The notes: a model not told the origin generated them from the sequence alone. 64,000 nt of DNA from Whitmania pigra (GCA_021613335.1 JAJTWR010000109.1:18501-82500), one strand, 5' to 3'; shown: positions 1-12,965, numbered from the stretch's first letter. Numbers and translations: made by a program.

Positions 1-645
1 TTACAATACTGGCGCAAAGAAAGAGGAATTACTCATTAGTCAGGCGCACTTACCATCCGCAATCTCGCGGAATTGAGGAGAAATTTAAGTGCCTCTGACG
101 CTATGCATGTGGCGCTATATAAATTAAGTAAAACAAATTGGTGCAGACAATGAAGTAATCACTGATAAAATCTTCTAAACCTTCGCGTCAAGCTCTTCAA
201 GAGTTTTTGATTCAGGCCAGAAATCCTCTTAACAACGGTTACTTATCAAGAGAAATTTTAAATGAGAGACAAATATGCAAAAATGACATATTGATCAACA
301 ATAAAGAATAACTTCAGCGGAGGAAGAGGAGATTTAGGAGGACTCAAAAGAAGATTCAAAGAAACAGAGTCCAGGCAGCCAGATATTTCAGTCTGCCAAA
401 AGTTCTCCTAAACACTGTCGCAATAATGTTGATCTCATCTTTGGTCAACCTGTGACTCGTTAAAAGCATGACAATAATTATAATAATAATCTACGTATTC
501 TACAAACCCCTCCCTTTTATGTTTTACATTTTCACTTTTCATCTCGAAGAACAATGCATGTGAATCTAGGCTAAAAAATTAAAAAAATGAAAAAAAAATG
601 GTTCATGAAGTGCAAAATAATTGTCTAAATTTCTGTCCGTCCTGG
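1..645 (+). repeat. Duplicated 5' flank of lectin copy A
   Basis: Nearly the same sequence recurs at about 10,107-10,708 in front of lectin copy C. Copy A carries an extra insertion of about 30 bases near 109-138. The first 100 bases read as a peptide-like frame in copy C (ending HWCRQ), but copy A has an in-frame stop (cattag near 35), so this is not a conserved gene. I read it as the upstream half of a segmental duplication of at least 2.1 kb. The left end is cut by the window. Confidence 0.85.
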
Positions 646-653
646 TATATAAT
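646..653 (+). promoter_or_regulatory. TATA-like box of lectin copy A
   Basis: TATATAAT occurs here, at 10,709-10,716 before copy C, and as TATATAAG on the minus strand at 7,351-7,344 before copy B. It is embedded in a conserved block (ttctgtccg...). It lies only about 37 bases before the conserved ATG at 683. The leader would therefore be very short, or the downstream tttccag (about 661-669) is the acceptor of a 5' UTR intron. Box identity is inference. Confidence 0.45.
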
Positions 654-682
654 GCGAATGATTTCCAGCAATGACAGGCAAC

Positions 683-1883
683 ATGGCGATGTCCTCCGCA
701 TTCTTCGTGCTTGTGATGATGATGATGATCCCCCAATGTTTATCAGTTGCAATGACTCGATTTACGTTAAGTGAGCCACCAAATGTGGATGTTCTGGACC
801 TCCACTACGAATTCCTTGCCTCCAATTCCGGCCAAGTTAATCAAACGGAGACTGTCTTTGGAATTAAAAGTTTGGCTCAATGTTCCCTCATGTGCTTAGT
901 CAACACCAACTTTAAATGCATTGCTTTTGCTTACGAATCAAGAGAAAGATCGTGCCACATGTTTTCCATGCTGACCTTAGGAAATAGAATCTTCAAAAAG
1001 ACATTCAAAAGGAAACCAGGTAAGTTTATCAATATCAACCTATTAATTGTGGCCATTTTATAATTTCATCTAAGCAAACCGAATTTTGTACTAAAGTTAC
1101 TTGGTCATTTGCATTTATTCTCAGATTGTCCAACTGATTTCATATATCTTAAAGATTACAACAAATGTTACCGCCTGGCGCAAGGCGCTTATAATTGGTC
1201 TATTGGACGCAAGAAATGCAACGAAATCAACTCACATCCCGTCATTGTGGATGATTACAAGGAATATAAAGCTGTGCAATATTTCATTTCCTTATCAAGT
1301 AACATCTATTATCAAATTCATAATGGCAAAAGCACATATGTAATTATACAACATAATTTTATTATACTATATTACATTTTATATACTTTTTTATATATTG
1401 CATAATAGCAATACAATAACAAATATTATTAGAGCAATATCTCAACAACAGGATAAAGAACTGTGCAAGCTGGTATGCGAACACGACACGTAACGACTGT
1501 TGCTTTCAGCGCCGTTCGCAGGAGCGCAACCCTCTGAATTAAATGCTAAGCAAACTATTCAATACATACGAAGCATACAAAATTGTTACAAATATTAATA
1601 TTAATTATTATTAAAATTTTAATATGCAGGTTTAGTTTTACGAACAACTATTTACTACCTTTGGACATCTGGCATCATGATCGCACCCAACCAACTTCCA
1701 TGGGTATGGAAACCATTTCAAATGAAGGATGGCAGGGAGCCATACTTACCAATCAACTTTTATAAATGGGCACCAACTCAACCTAATTCTGATACCAATG
1801 AATATTGCCTCAGCCTTCTTAATGGATTTCATGATTATGATTGCAATAAGATACATTGGGCACTTTGTGAAGTTGATGTTTGA
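683..1883 (+). CDS. Secreted PAN/apple + C-type lectin protein, copy A
   Basis: Three exons join in frame: 683-1019, 1125-1298 and 1630-1883 (254 aa). Exon 1 encodes a signal peptide with a Met-rich core and a PAN/apple-like module whose cysteines follow C-x3-C-x7-C-x11-C. Exons 2-3 encode a C-type lectin fold: DCP start, NKCYR, an NWS glycosylation sequon, the WVW strand and a CE end. The sugar-site motif is QPN, but the usual WND position reads FHD, so calcium binding is doubtful. I chose the ATG at 683 over 671 because it is the one shared with copy B. Both introns are phase 1 with good GT-AG borders. Likely a secreted recognition or adhesion protein; the ligand is unknown. Copies B and C are recent paralogues. 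Confidence 0.85.
1450..1540 (+). other. GC-rich conserved block inside lectin intron 2 (copy A)
   Basis: A GC-rich island in an AT-rich intron. It is shared with 11,521-11,610 (copy C) and 6,451-6,541 (copy B, opposite strand). It holds inverted motifs such as GCGAAC/GTTCGC and, in copy C, GGGTTGCG/CGCAACCC. Function unknown; an old small transposon or a structured RNA element are both possible. Confidence 0.5.
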
Positions 1884-2640
1884 GAAGAACTGATCATTTA
1901 TATGTCAAGGATTTTGTGTGTTCAAACCATACGAAACATTACAATGATATCTGATATGTGACCATTTTAAAATTTAAAAACAACTTATTGTTAACACTAA
2001 CTTGTGTGAGACTCAAAAATTTCAGTTTACTTTATTATTTCAAAAGAAATCATTCAACTTTACTTTGTTACTACTGATATTGATATTACCTAATTTAATA
2101 CTATTGCCAATTTTCTGTTTTAAAAAAAAGTCGAAAAATCGAAAAATCAACAAGTGTATTTTATATTTACCACTTGTATAAAATAATTCAGAAGTTGATG
2201 AGACTATGGCTATCATTCCATAATAAAAAGATACAGATTTCTTTAGAGAAATACAAGATATGAAATATTTTTATTTTATTATTGCATTATTATTATTACT
2301 ATTATTATGTTGTTATTATAAACTGATTAACAAATTCTTTGAAAGAGATCGAGAGATAAAGGTAAATAGGTATCAAGACATTGGAATCATCATCATCACC
2401 AAAACTGGTAATAATAACATTATTAATAATAAAAATAATGAAAATATTAATAGGCAACAAAATAATAGTAATAATAAAATTAATAACAACAACAATAAAA
2501 ATAATCAGGTGGGCTCAACTAATTGGGCAGGTAAAATAGAAGACAGAGAGCTGTACGCGACGAAGCCGTGAAGTAATCTGGACGTCGTTGGATGATGACG
2601 ACGACAATCAACACAAAACCAAAACGACAGTACTTTAATT
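1884..2640 (+). other. 3' flank of lectin A, then low-complexity AT-rich DNA
   Basis: The first 350 bases are shared with the 3' flanks of copies B and C, so they probably hold the 3' UTR. From about 2,260 the sequence is ATT/AAT-rich. The apparent open frame there (Leu and Asn runs) is composition only. I see no gene. Confidence 0.6.
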
Positions 2641-2644
2641 TAAA

Positions 2645-3410
2645 TTTTAATTTAAATCAAGTTCTGAGTCCATTCCGCCAAATTCCCTGTCTTCATCCTT
2701 CTCAGATTCTTCGTCTTCTTCTTCAGAGTTGTAATTACCTTCTGAAGTACTTAAAGCCGTAAGATTTTTTTTTACAGCTCTAAATAAAACCAGTTTTCCA
2801 GCCCTGTTCGTGATGAGTCGGTTCCTTTTGCTCATTTTGGATAAATGAATGTGCACTGAAACTTCCTTCGATTACAGCGGTTGTTGCAGGCAATGACAAA
2901 ATCTTAGGAAGCTACTTTAGCAAGAGGCCGTGGTGAGCATATACCTTTCCGCCAGGCTATTGGTAGGACTTGCGGAGATGACTGCCAAACAAACAGCTTT
3001 GCACACAACCCATATCTGGATCGTTCATTTGCTAAATAGGCCATAACGTCCAAATCACAAATACCATCAGTGTGTTTTGCTAAATTTCTTACAACCTCAC
3101 ATGCATAAATTACGTTTTTTTTTCGATAAGTTGATCAATACTGCGAGGATCTAGCAAGTCAGCTGCTTTATGTATCGTTATCAGGCAGAACTTTTTTCCC
3201 TCCAGCAGAACATCTTTTATCTTGTCTATTTCTCGTGCAGAAAGTTGAAGAGACGTGAATGAATTTGAGAGTGTGTTTTGAAAATGGGTGGTAAACTCAT
3301 GAAATAATTTTGCAACAAAACTCATTTGTGGGCTGTCCGCTTCAAGAAATGCGATCCAATTTGCAATTGGTTTCAGCAACGTTAAAACAACATTTTTAAA
3401 GTTATAAATA
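2645..3410 (-). pseudogene. Degenerate hAT-type transposase, C-terminal part
   Basis: Reading the minus strand, 3,379-3,110 gives a stretch with LLKPIANW...LEAD and ITIHKAADLLDPR, typical of the region before the dimerisation domain of hAT transposases. At about 2,910-2,790 a second frame gives LSLPATTAVIEGSFSAHSF, then, after a one-base frame change, KRNRLITNRAGKL, the classic hAT C-terminal signature. An acidic tail follows. A frameshift and a stop make it non-functional. No N-terminal part, terminal inverted repeats or target duplication was found. Confidence 0.75.
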
Positions 3411-4777
3411 TTTTTTTTGTTTTCTATGTTTTTTTTTTTTTTGTGTTGAATATTTCAAAAAGAACAAAACATCTTGTAATAAAACAATTGAAATATTTCA
3501 AACTCACATCTCTATGAAGGAATCGCTCTAATTTTATTGAAATTACTGATATGGAGTGTGTACTACTTTGTCATTAATAAAGAAACGCTATAGAAATGTT
3601 TTGGATTTAAATATCCATCTATTTTGAAGGTTTAAAGGCAAAATAATAAAAACAAGTTTATTTTTTATTACAAATCGTGCGGAATTAGCTACAATTTACA
3701 CATGGATCATGAGAAATATAACACTGCAATAACACTGATGATTTAAAAAATTAATAATTCTAAAAATGCTCTCAATAAATGCCTGAATATTCAATATACG
3801 ATTTCTAATCACCAAAAAGTTATTGCTGGTTAATATTTCAGGTGTGTTTTTTAAGACGAAGACAAGATATAAATAGCAAATATTTATTGATTTATACATA
3901 AATACCAAATATTTATTGATTTTTACAGAAACAAAACCCAACAGCTAACGAATAATTCAAGCAGGTTCAAATGATAAAACGAAGTGTTTCAATGTAGCCA
4001 TAATTAAAAATATGATTAAAGCAAGAAATCTAATGTGTAAGAACAATCACGCATTTTCATTATCATTATTATCGAAGATAACAATGTCAATCTACGAATT
4101 GTCGACAAAAAATACACAGTAGTACATATTTTATCTATTTCTATCATTTAATATTCAAAAATCTACTTATTTCACTAATAAAACTAAATAACGCATAATA
4201 AAAAATTCGGCTTTATTTTTGAAATGTACCGAAAACTTGAAATTCGCACAAGGATAAATATCCACCATATGTATTGTTCAACATTGCTTGGTGAACTATG
4301 ACGTACCTAGCTGATGGAATAGAAGATTTGCAAAAAATGGTGAACCAAGATGCATTCACAGGGGGTCCCAGGTACACACCACAAAGAGGGTATTCGTTTC
4401 TGAAGGGGGTCTTGACAAGCCAAGAATCATTTGTGACTCCGATGGTCAGTTTCTTATATCGTACAACTGAGTTAATTTAAGGCAATTATGATTCAATGTA
4501 ACGATCAATGTAATGGCTAAGCAATTCATTTTCTTACGACTATCATAATTGCGTTGTAATAAATATTAAATATTAATTATTGACGTTGTAATTACCACAT
4601 TAATTTTCAACTTTCTAATGATGAAGCTATCAACATAAATTTTGATCTCACTCAAAATCAATCATTTTTGATCCAAATACAAGTGGAAGCATATGTAACT
4701 TCGTATTTAAACTAAAACGTGAATAATGAAAGTCATTATAAAAATAAAACAATTGAAATTTTTCACGCAATATAACA
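3411..4777. other. AT-rich stretch without recognisable gene
   Basis: Poly-T tracts and AT-rich sequence. A 60-codon open frame at 4,298-4,480 (+) has mixed composition but no motif or splice context that I recognise, so I do not call it. Confidence 0.5.
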
Positions 4778-4860
4778 AATCACAAAAACCATCAGTGTAT
4801 TTTGCTAAATTACTTAAAAGCTCACATGCATTAATTACGTCTTCTTTATCGATAAGATGT
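4778..4860 (-). pseudogene. Second hAT transposase fragment
   Basis: About 80 bases closely match 3,045-3,135 of the hAT relic in the same orientation (shared core accatcagtgt...ttttgctaaatt). The rest of the element is missing, so this is a small second remnant. Confidence 0.6.
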
Positions 4861-5035
4861 TGATTATTATTAATATTATTATCAATATTACTATCAATTT
4901 GTTGCCAATTTTTATTTTCATTATTTTTATTAATCTTATTATTATTCCCTGATTGGGATGGTGATGTATTGATACCTATTTACCTTTGGTTTGTTTTGTT
5001 TTACTCTTTTTCTAAAAAAACTTGTTTCTCAGTTT

Positions 5036-5425
<390 letters not shown>

Positions 5426-6104
5426 ACATGATCACAGGTTACTTGTTAATGTTCACAAGTTGTGACAAATAATCTATAGTCCAAGTCATCATAGTTATGC
5501 AATGGACTTTAATGAAATAAATAAACAATTTATTAATTAATAACTGCTAATCTTTGAATTAGCCATTTAAGTATAGGAAATGGCTTTTGAAATGAAAGCT
5601 TCTCAAAAGAGTTAAAAAATTTAAAACTGATTCCAAACTTCTGCAATGTAACCACTTTAAATATTAAAATATTTAGCATTGTATTGGCGTCTGATAAAAT
5701 CATTGGTGGATCGCTTTGACAATTTGACAACCTTATCATTTATGTCTTACATTTCATATATTATATTTCTTTAAAGAAAACTGTCTTTTTATTATGGAAT
5801 GATAGCCATAGTCTCATCAACTTCTGAATTATTATATATAAAGTGGTAAATAGTAAATACACTCATTGATTTTACTAATTTTTTTATTAGAAAAATGACA
5901 TTTGGCAATATCAGTAGTAACAAAGTACAATTGAATAATTTATAATTTTGAAATAATTAAATAAACTGAAAATTTTGAGTCTCACACAAGCTAATGTTAA
6001 CAATAAGTTTTTTTTTAAATTTTAAAATAGTCACATATCAGATGTCATTGTAATGTCTCGTATGGTTTGGAAACGATCCTTGACACATAAATGATCAGTT
6101 CTTC
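5426..6104 (-). other. 3' flank of lectin copy B
   Basis: From about 5,770 to 6,104 the minus strand matches the 3' flanks of copies A and C (for example the block around the TCACACAAG motif). Near 5,494-5,526 there is a dispersed motif (ttatgcaa-gg-ct) with an AAAT-type tail. No gene seen. Confidence 0.6.
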
Positions 6105-7311
6105 TCAAACATCAACTTCACAAATTGCCAAAAATAACTTATTGCACTCGTAATCATTATATCCATTATAATTGCTGAGGCAATATTCATTGAGGAAAGA
6201 ATTAGGTTGCCTATATGCCCATTGATAAAAGTTGATTGGTAAGTATGGCTCCCTGCCATCCTTCATTTGATATGGTTTCCATACCCATGGAAGTTGGTTG
6301 GGTGCAATCATGACACCAGATATCCAAAAGGCCCAGTTATAATTACCTAAAAATTACCCGCTTATTATATTTTTAATAATAATTAATATTAATATTTGTA
6401 ACAATTCTTTGTGCTCCGTATGTACTGAATAGTTTGCTTAGCATTTAATTCAGAGGGTTGCGTTCCTGCGAACGGTGGTGAAAGCAACAGTCGTTACGTG
6501 TCGTGTTCGCAACCCAGCTTGCACCGCCCTTTATTCTGTCGTTGAGATATTGTTCTTATAATATTTGTTATTTTTATTGCTCTATTATGCTATATATAAA
6601 AAAATATATATAATGTAATATAGTATAATAATTAAATTATGTTATGTGATTATATTTTGTGCTTATGTCATTATGAATTCGATAATTGATATGTTATTTA
6701 ATGAGGAAATGAAATAACTCAAAGCTTCAAATTCTTTGTAATCATCCACAATGACGAGATGTGAGTTGATTTCGTTGCATATCTTGTGTGCATCAGACCA
6801 ATTATAACGGCGTTTTATCAGGCGGTAACATTTGTTGCAATCTTTAAGATATACGAAATCAGCTGGACAATCTGATAATAAATGCAAATAATCAAGTAAC
6901 TATAATACAAAATTGTGTTAGCTTAGATGAAATTATAAAATGGCCACAATTTCTAGGTTGATATTGATACACTTAACCTTGTCTCCTTTTGAATATTTTT
7001 TTGAAGATTCTATTTCCTAAGGTCAGCATGGAAAACATGTGACACGATCTTTCTCTTGATTCGTAAGCAAAAGCAATGCATTTAAAGTTGGTGTTGACTA
7101 AGCACATGAGGGAACATTGAGCCAAACTTTTAATTCCAAAGACAGTCTCCGTTTGATTAACTTGGCCGGAATTGGAGGCAAGGAATTCGTAGTGGAGGTC
7201 CAAAACATCCACATTTGGTGGCTCACTTAACGTAAATCGAGTCATTGCAACTGATAAACATTGATGGATCATCATCATCATAAGTATGAAGAAAGCAGAA
7301 TGAATTGCCAT
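6105..7311 (-). CDS. PAN/apple + C-type lectin protein, copy B, with a damaged splice donor
   Basis: Exons 7311-6978, 6871-6698 and 6346-6105 (249 aa if joined) reproduce copies A and C. The PAN module, from SVAMTRF to NRIFKK, is identical to copy A. The sugar-site region reads QPN followed by YND, the closest of the three to a canonical lectin site. Exon 2 has an extra cysteine (KDCNKC). The donor of intron 2, GT in the other copies, is AT here (6697-6696). Either the intron is retained, giving a stop soon after FIMT, or the gene is being lost, or it is a rare AT-AG intron. Inverted relative to A and C. Confidence 0.75.
6451..6541 (-). other. GC-rich conserved block in intron 2 (copy B)
   Basis: Reverse-complement counterpart of 1450-1540 and 11,521-11,610, including GCGAAC and GTTCGC arms. 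Better preserved than in copy A. Confidence 0.5.
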
Positions 7312-7343
7312 GTTGTCTTTTAGTTGCTGGAAACAACGTTCGT

Positions 7344-7351
7344 CTTATATA
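7344..7351 (-). promoter_or_regulatory. TATA-like box of lectin copy B
   Basis: TATATAAG on the minus strand, about 33 bases before the ATG at 7,311, in the same conserved context as copies A and C. Confidence 0.4.
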
Positions 7352-7454
7352 ACAGGTCGGACAGAAATTTAGACAATTATTTTTCTCTTGATGAAAAATG
7401 TTCAACTTTCCTAGTGCACTGGAAGCAAGGTCGATCTCTTCACAGTAGGGTAGA

Positions 7455-7961
7455 TAGATGGATGGATGGATGGATGGATGGATGGATGGATGGATGGATG
7501 GATGGATGGATGGATGGATGGATGGATGGATGGATGGATGGATGGATGGATGGATGGATGGATGGATTGGATGGATGGATGGATGGGGATGGATGGATGG
7601 ATGGATGGATGGATGGATGGATGGGTGGATGGATGGATGGATGGATGGATGGATGGATGGATGGATGGATGGATGGATGGATGGATGGATGGATGGATGG
7701 ATGATGGATGGATGGATGGATGGATGGATTGGATGGATGGATGGATGGATGGATGGATGGATGGATGGATGGATGGATGGATGGATGGATGGATGATGGA
7801 TGGATGGATGGATGGATGGATGGATGGATGGATGGATGGATGGATGGATGGAGGATGGATGGATGGATGGATGGATGGATGGATGGATGGATGGATGGAT
7901 GGATGGATGGATGGATGGATGGATGGATGGATGGATGGATGGATGGATGGATGGATGGATC
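7455..7961. repeat. (ATGG)n microsatellite, about 500 bases
   Basis: ATGG repeats with a few slips (ggattgg, atgatgg, gaggatgg). The six-frame Met-Asp-Gly-Trp and Ile-His-Pro-Ser frames are repeat artefacts. A unique anchor of about 50 bases on its left (about 7,406-7,454) recurs left of the ATGG tract at 9,757. Confidence 0.97.
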
Positions 7962-8069
7962 ACAATCGGATTCGTGAGCTTTTGGAAGAAGCTTCAAAGC
8001 GAAATCAGGGAAATGGATGAGGTCTGTAATATCGATTAATATCTAATTTCATTATTTTTTTGTTCTTCT

Positions 8070-8700
8070 ACAGGAATAATTAACAATTGGCTTTCTCTTT
8101 CCATAAATGATGTTCCTCTTGACAGAGTGTCATGTATTGGATATTTGGGGACCTTTATTGATGTGCACCTATCTTGGTGCAAGCATCTCCTAAGTTCAAA
8201 ATCATGTTTCTGAGAACATTGGTGTAATTTTTAGAATTCGGCCATTTATTGATACAAAAGTTGCACTTCTGTTATATTTCCCTCTTATTTACCCTTACCT
8301 AATTTTCTGCAATATAATCTGGGCAGCTACTTATAACACACACATTTACATCAATTGAATATATTGCAAAAAACGGATTGTACGAAATATTTTCTTATTG
8401 TCACCCTCATCATCAACTGCTTCTGTCTTCTCCAACAATATTCTTTTAAATTTTAAATATATCCCAAATTCATAATTTACAAATTGCTCTGTTCATGTTT
8501 TCTTATGATTTCAATTCTCTGGTTTTTTCTTATCAAGCAATAATTACGATAATCCTTCACACTTTCTACATAATACACATGAATATAGTCCGTCTTTTTC
8601 CAAATCTATACTTAAATTATTCTCAACTCAATGTTATGGCCCAAGACTTTACTCCTCCATACCTTCATCTATCAAGGATCTAACTCAGTTAAACACATGC
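8070..8700 (+). pseudogene. Degenerate non-LTR retrotransposon reverse transcriptase (jockey/CR1-like), C-terminal region
   Basis: The plus strand at 8,095-8,205 reads NDVPLDRVSCIGYLGTFID then HLSWCKH, matching the FLG-x-x-D...W-H motif after the RT palm. After a stop and frame change, 8,216-8,350 reads RIRPFIDTKVALLLYF then PYLIFCNIIWAATY. This is the usual continuation (leucine-rich stretch, YP-YL-YC-N--W). Several stops mark it as dead. Ends not defined. Confidence 0.75.
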
Positions 8701-8819
8701 CCTTTCAAAATACTGTATTATTCAAAATGTCATACAGACAATATATTTATTTCGCGGATGTGTATAGCTTAGAGTTTTGTATTTAATTGAAAGTTACCTA
8801 ATAATAAAACAGAATTTAA

Positions 8820-9010
8820 AATGGCTTGGTGGACGCAACAAATGCAACGAAATCAACTCACATCCCGTCATTGTGGATGATTACAAGGAATATAGAGCTT
8901 TGGAATATTTCATCATAATGGCATAAGCACATATATAATCATATAACATAATTTAATTATTATACTATATTACATTTTATATACTTTCTTACATGTTGCA
9001 TAATATAGCA
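8820..9010 (+). pseudogene. Lectin fragment D (exon 2 piece plus intron 2)
   Basis: 8,832-8,915 matches the second half of lectin exon 2 ([20 protein letters not shown]). It then jumps by deletion across the splice donor into intron-2 sequence shared with A and C (ataatggcataagcacat). No exon 1 or 3 nearby. A broken fourth copy. Confidence 0.8.
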
Positions 9011-9031
9011 ATACAATAACAAATATTATTA

Positions 9032-9343
<312 letters not shown>

Positions 9344-9756
9344 AAATGAAGTGTTTAAGGATTTGAGGTATAAACTTAATTATTTTCAAAACTAAGTTTG
9401 CAACATTATTATTTTTATTATAATTGTTGTTGTTGTTGTTGTTTTGTAACGATTAACCTATTCGTTTAATTAAAATATTTGTAAAAAAAATAATTGCGAC
9501 CATAATTAATCAAAAAGCAAGGTCATGCGAGTGCTCTAATATGTTTTTTTTTAATTTTTAAATTCTCATTTTTTAATATCTTGACATCTCATGGATTAAT
9601 CAATGTGACGTTGTCATAATTTGAAATGAACTTAACTAAAGCGACGTGATATTTTGATGACGACGACTACGACGATGATGACGGTTAATTCCGGGTCACC
9701 GTTCACTTTTCCTAGTGCACTGGAGGTACGATCGATCTCTTCACAATAGCTTAGAT
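9344..9756. other. AT-rich spacer with satellite anchor
   Basis: No gene. The last 50 bases (cctagtgcactgga...) are a copy of the anchor before the ATGG tract at 7,455. Confidence 0.5.
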
Positions 9757-10022
9757 GGATTGGTGGATGGATGGATGGATTGATGGATGGATGGATTGAT
9801 GGATTGATGGGGATGGATGGATGGATGGATGGATGGATGGATGGATGGATGGATGGATGGTGGATGGATGGATGGATGGATGGATGGATGGATGGATGGA
9901 TGGATGGATGGATGGATGGATGGATGGATGGATGGATGGATGGATGGATGGATGGATGGATGGATGGATGGATGGGTGGATGGATGGATGGATGGAAAGA
10001 TGGATGGATGGATGGATGGATG
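9757..10022. repeat. (ATGG)n microsatellite, about 260 bases
   Basis: ATGG repeats with early ATTG variants and a few slips. Confidence 0.96.
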
Positions 10023-10106
10023 AATAAGGAGGAATACTTTTTTAATTTTGGTTATTCAAATATTTTGCTCTCGGATGACGATCTAACCTTTACGTCTTAT
10101 GAGTTC

Positions 10107-10708
10107 CAATACTGGCGCAAAGAAAGAGGAATTACTCATTTGTCAGGCGCACTTACCATCCGCAATCTCGCGGAATTGAGGAGAAATTTAAGTGCCTCTG
10201 ACGCTATGCATTGGTGCAGACAATAAAGTAATCACTGATAAAATCTTCTAAACCTTCGCGTCAAGCCCTTCAATAGTTTTTGATTCAGGCTAGAACTCCT
10301 TTGAACAACAGTTATTTATCAAGAGAAATTTTTAATGAAAGACAAATATGCAAAAACGACATATTGATCAACAATAAAGAATAACTTCAGCGGAGGAAGA
10401 GGAGATTTAGGAAGACTCATAAGAAGATTCAAAGAAACAGAGTCCAGGCAGCCAGATATTTCAGTCTGCCAAAAGTTCTCCTAAACAATGTCGCAATAAT
10501 GTTGATCTCATCTTTTGTCAACCTGTGACTCGTTAAAAGCATGACAATAATTATAATAATAATCTACGTATTCTAAAAACCCCTCCCTTTTATGTTTTAC
10601 ATTTTCACTTTTCATCTCGAAGAACAATGCATGTGAATCTAGGTTAAAAAATAAAAAAAAAATGAACAAAAATGGTTTCATCATTGTCTAAATTTCTGTC
10701 CGTCCTGG
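10107..10708 (+). repeat. Duplicated 5' flank of lectin copy C
   Basis: Direct copy of 1-645. It marks the left part of the segmental duplication that carried copy A or C. Confidence 0.85.
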
Positions 10709-10716
10709 TATATAAT
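10709..10716 (+). promoter_or_regulatory. TATA-like box of lectin copy C
   Basis: TATATAAT in the same context and spacing as before copy A. Confidence 0.45.
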
Positions 10717-10745
10717 GCGAATGATTTCCAGCAATGACAAGCAAC

Positions 10746-11940
10746 ATGGCGATGTCCTCCGCATTCTTCGTGCTTGTGATGATGATGATGATCCATCAAT
10801 GTTTATCAGTTGCAATGACTCGATTTACGTTAAGTGAGCCACCAAATGTGGATGTTCTGGACCTCCACTATGAATTCCTTGCCTCCAATTCCGACCAAGT
10901 TAACCTAACAGAGATTGTCTTTGGAATTAAAAGTTTGGCTCAATGTTCCCTCATGTGCTTAGTCAACATGAACTTCAAATGCATTGCTTTTGCTTACGAA
11001 TCAAGAGAAAGATCGTGTCACATGTTTTCCATGCTGACCTTAGGAAATAGAATCATCACAAAAATATTCAAAAGGAGACCAGGTTAAGTATATCAAAAGC
11101 AACCTATAAATTGTGGCCATTTTATAATTTCATCTAAGCAAACAGAATTTTGTGATAAAGTTACTTGATCATTTGCATTTATTCTCAGATTGTCCAGCTG
11201 ATTTCGTATATCTTAAAGATTACAACAAATGTTACCTCAGGACAAAAAGCGATTATAATTGGTCTGAGGCACGCAAGAAATGCAACGAAATCAACTCACA
11301 TCCCGTCATTGTGAATGATTACCAAGAATTTGAAGCTTTGCAATATTACATTTTCTTACCAGGTAACATAACAATTATCAAATTCATGATGGCATTAGCA
11401 CATATATAATCAAATAACATAATTTAATTATTATACTATATTACATTTTATATACTTTCTTATAAATTGCATAATGTAGAAATAAAAATAACAAATATTA
11501 TGAGAACAATATCTCAACGACAGGATAAAGGGCGGTGCAAGCTGGGTTGCGAACACGACACGTAACGACGGTTGCTTTCACCGCCGTTCGCAGGAACGCA
11601 ACCCTCTGAATTAAATGCTAAGCAAACTATTCAGCACATATGGAGCTCAAAAAATTGTTATAAATATTAATATTAATTATTATTAAAATTAAAAGGACCA
11701 GGTTATCATAGAATGATTTGGTCATCTGGCATCATGATTGCACCCAAGCAACTTCCATGGGTATGGAAACCATATCAAATGAAGGATGGCAGGGAGCCAT
11801 ACTTACCAATCAACTTTGATCAATGGGGACCAAATGGACCAAGGTTTTACCCCAATCGATACTGCCTCCTCATTTTTGCTGCATATAGCGATTATGAATG
11901 CACTTTATTACGTAGTCCAATTTGTGAAGTTGATGTTTGA
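10746..11940 (+). CDS. Secreted PAN/apple + C-type lectin protein, copy C
   Basis: Exons 10746-11082, 11189-11362 and 11702-11940 join in phase 1 at both introns (249 aa). Architecture matches copy A: signal peptide, PAN/apple-like module, then C-type lectin fold ending CEVDV. PAN differs from copy A at only a few positions (for example GQVNQTET becomes DQVNLTEI). From LPINF to the last CE the tail is largely rewritten. The sugar-site QPN is replaced by GPR and the WND-like position is YSD, so a different or calcium-independent ligand is likely. Both donors are normal GT (gttaag, gtaaca). Predicted functional. Confidence 0.85.
11521..11610 (+). other. GC-rich conserved block in intron 2 (copy C)
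   Basis: Best preserved copy. GGCGGTG/CACCGCC, GGGTTGCG/CGCAACCC and GCGAAC/GTTCGC can pair. The first two pairs interleave, so they cannot all form one simple hairpin. Confidence 0.5.
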
Positions 11941-12244
11941 GAAGAAGTAATCATTTATATGTCAAGGATCTTGTGTGTCCAAACCATACGAAACATTACA
12001 ATGATATCTGATATGTGACTATTTTAAAATTAAAAAACAACAACTTATTGTTAACATTAACTTGTGTGAGACTCAAAATTTTCAGTTGATATAATTATTT
12101 CAAATAAAATCGTTCAACTTTACTTTGTTACTAATAATATTGATATTACCTAATTTAATACTATTTCCAATTTGCTGTTTTTAACCAAAAAAATTAGTAA
12201 AATCAACAAGTGTATTTAATATTTACCACTTTGTATAAAATAAT

Positions 12245-12964
<720 letters not shown>

Positions 12965-12965
<1 letters not shown>

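Noticed and set aside
2260..2571. Membrane protein-like frame with a Leu run and Asn-rich tail
   Set aside because: Made of ATT/AAT repeats; no homology or splice context.
7224..8040. Long open frames of His-Pro-Ser-Ile or Met-Asp-Gly-Trp repeats
   Set aside because: Direct translation of ATGG satellites in all frames; no start context, splice logic or non-repeat coding part.
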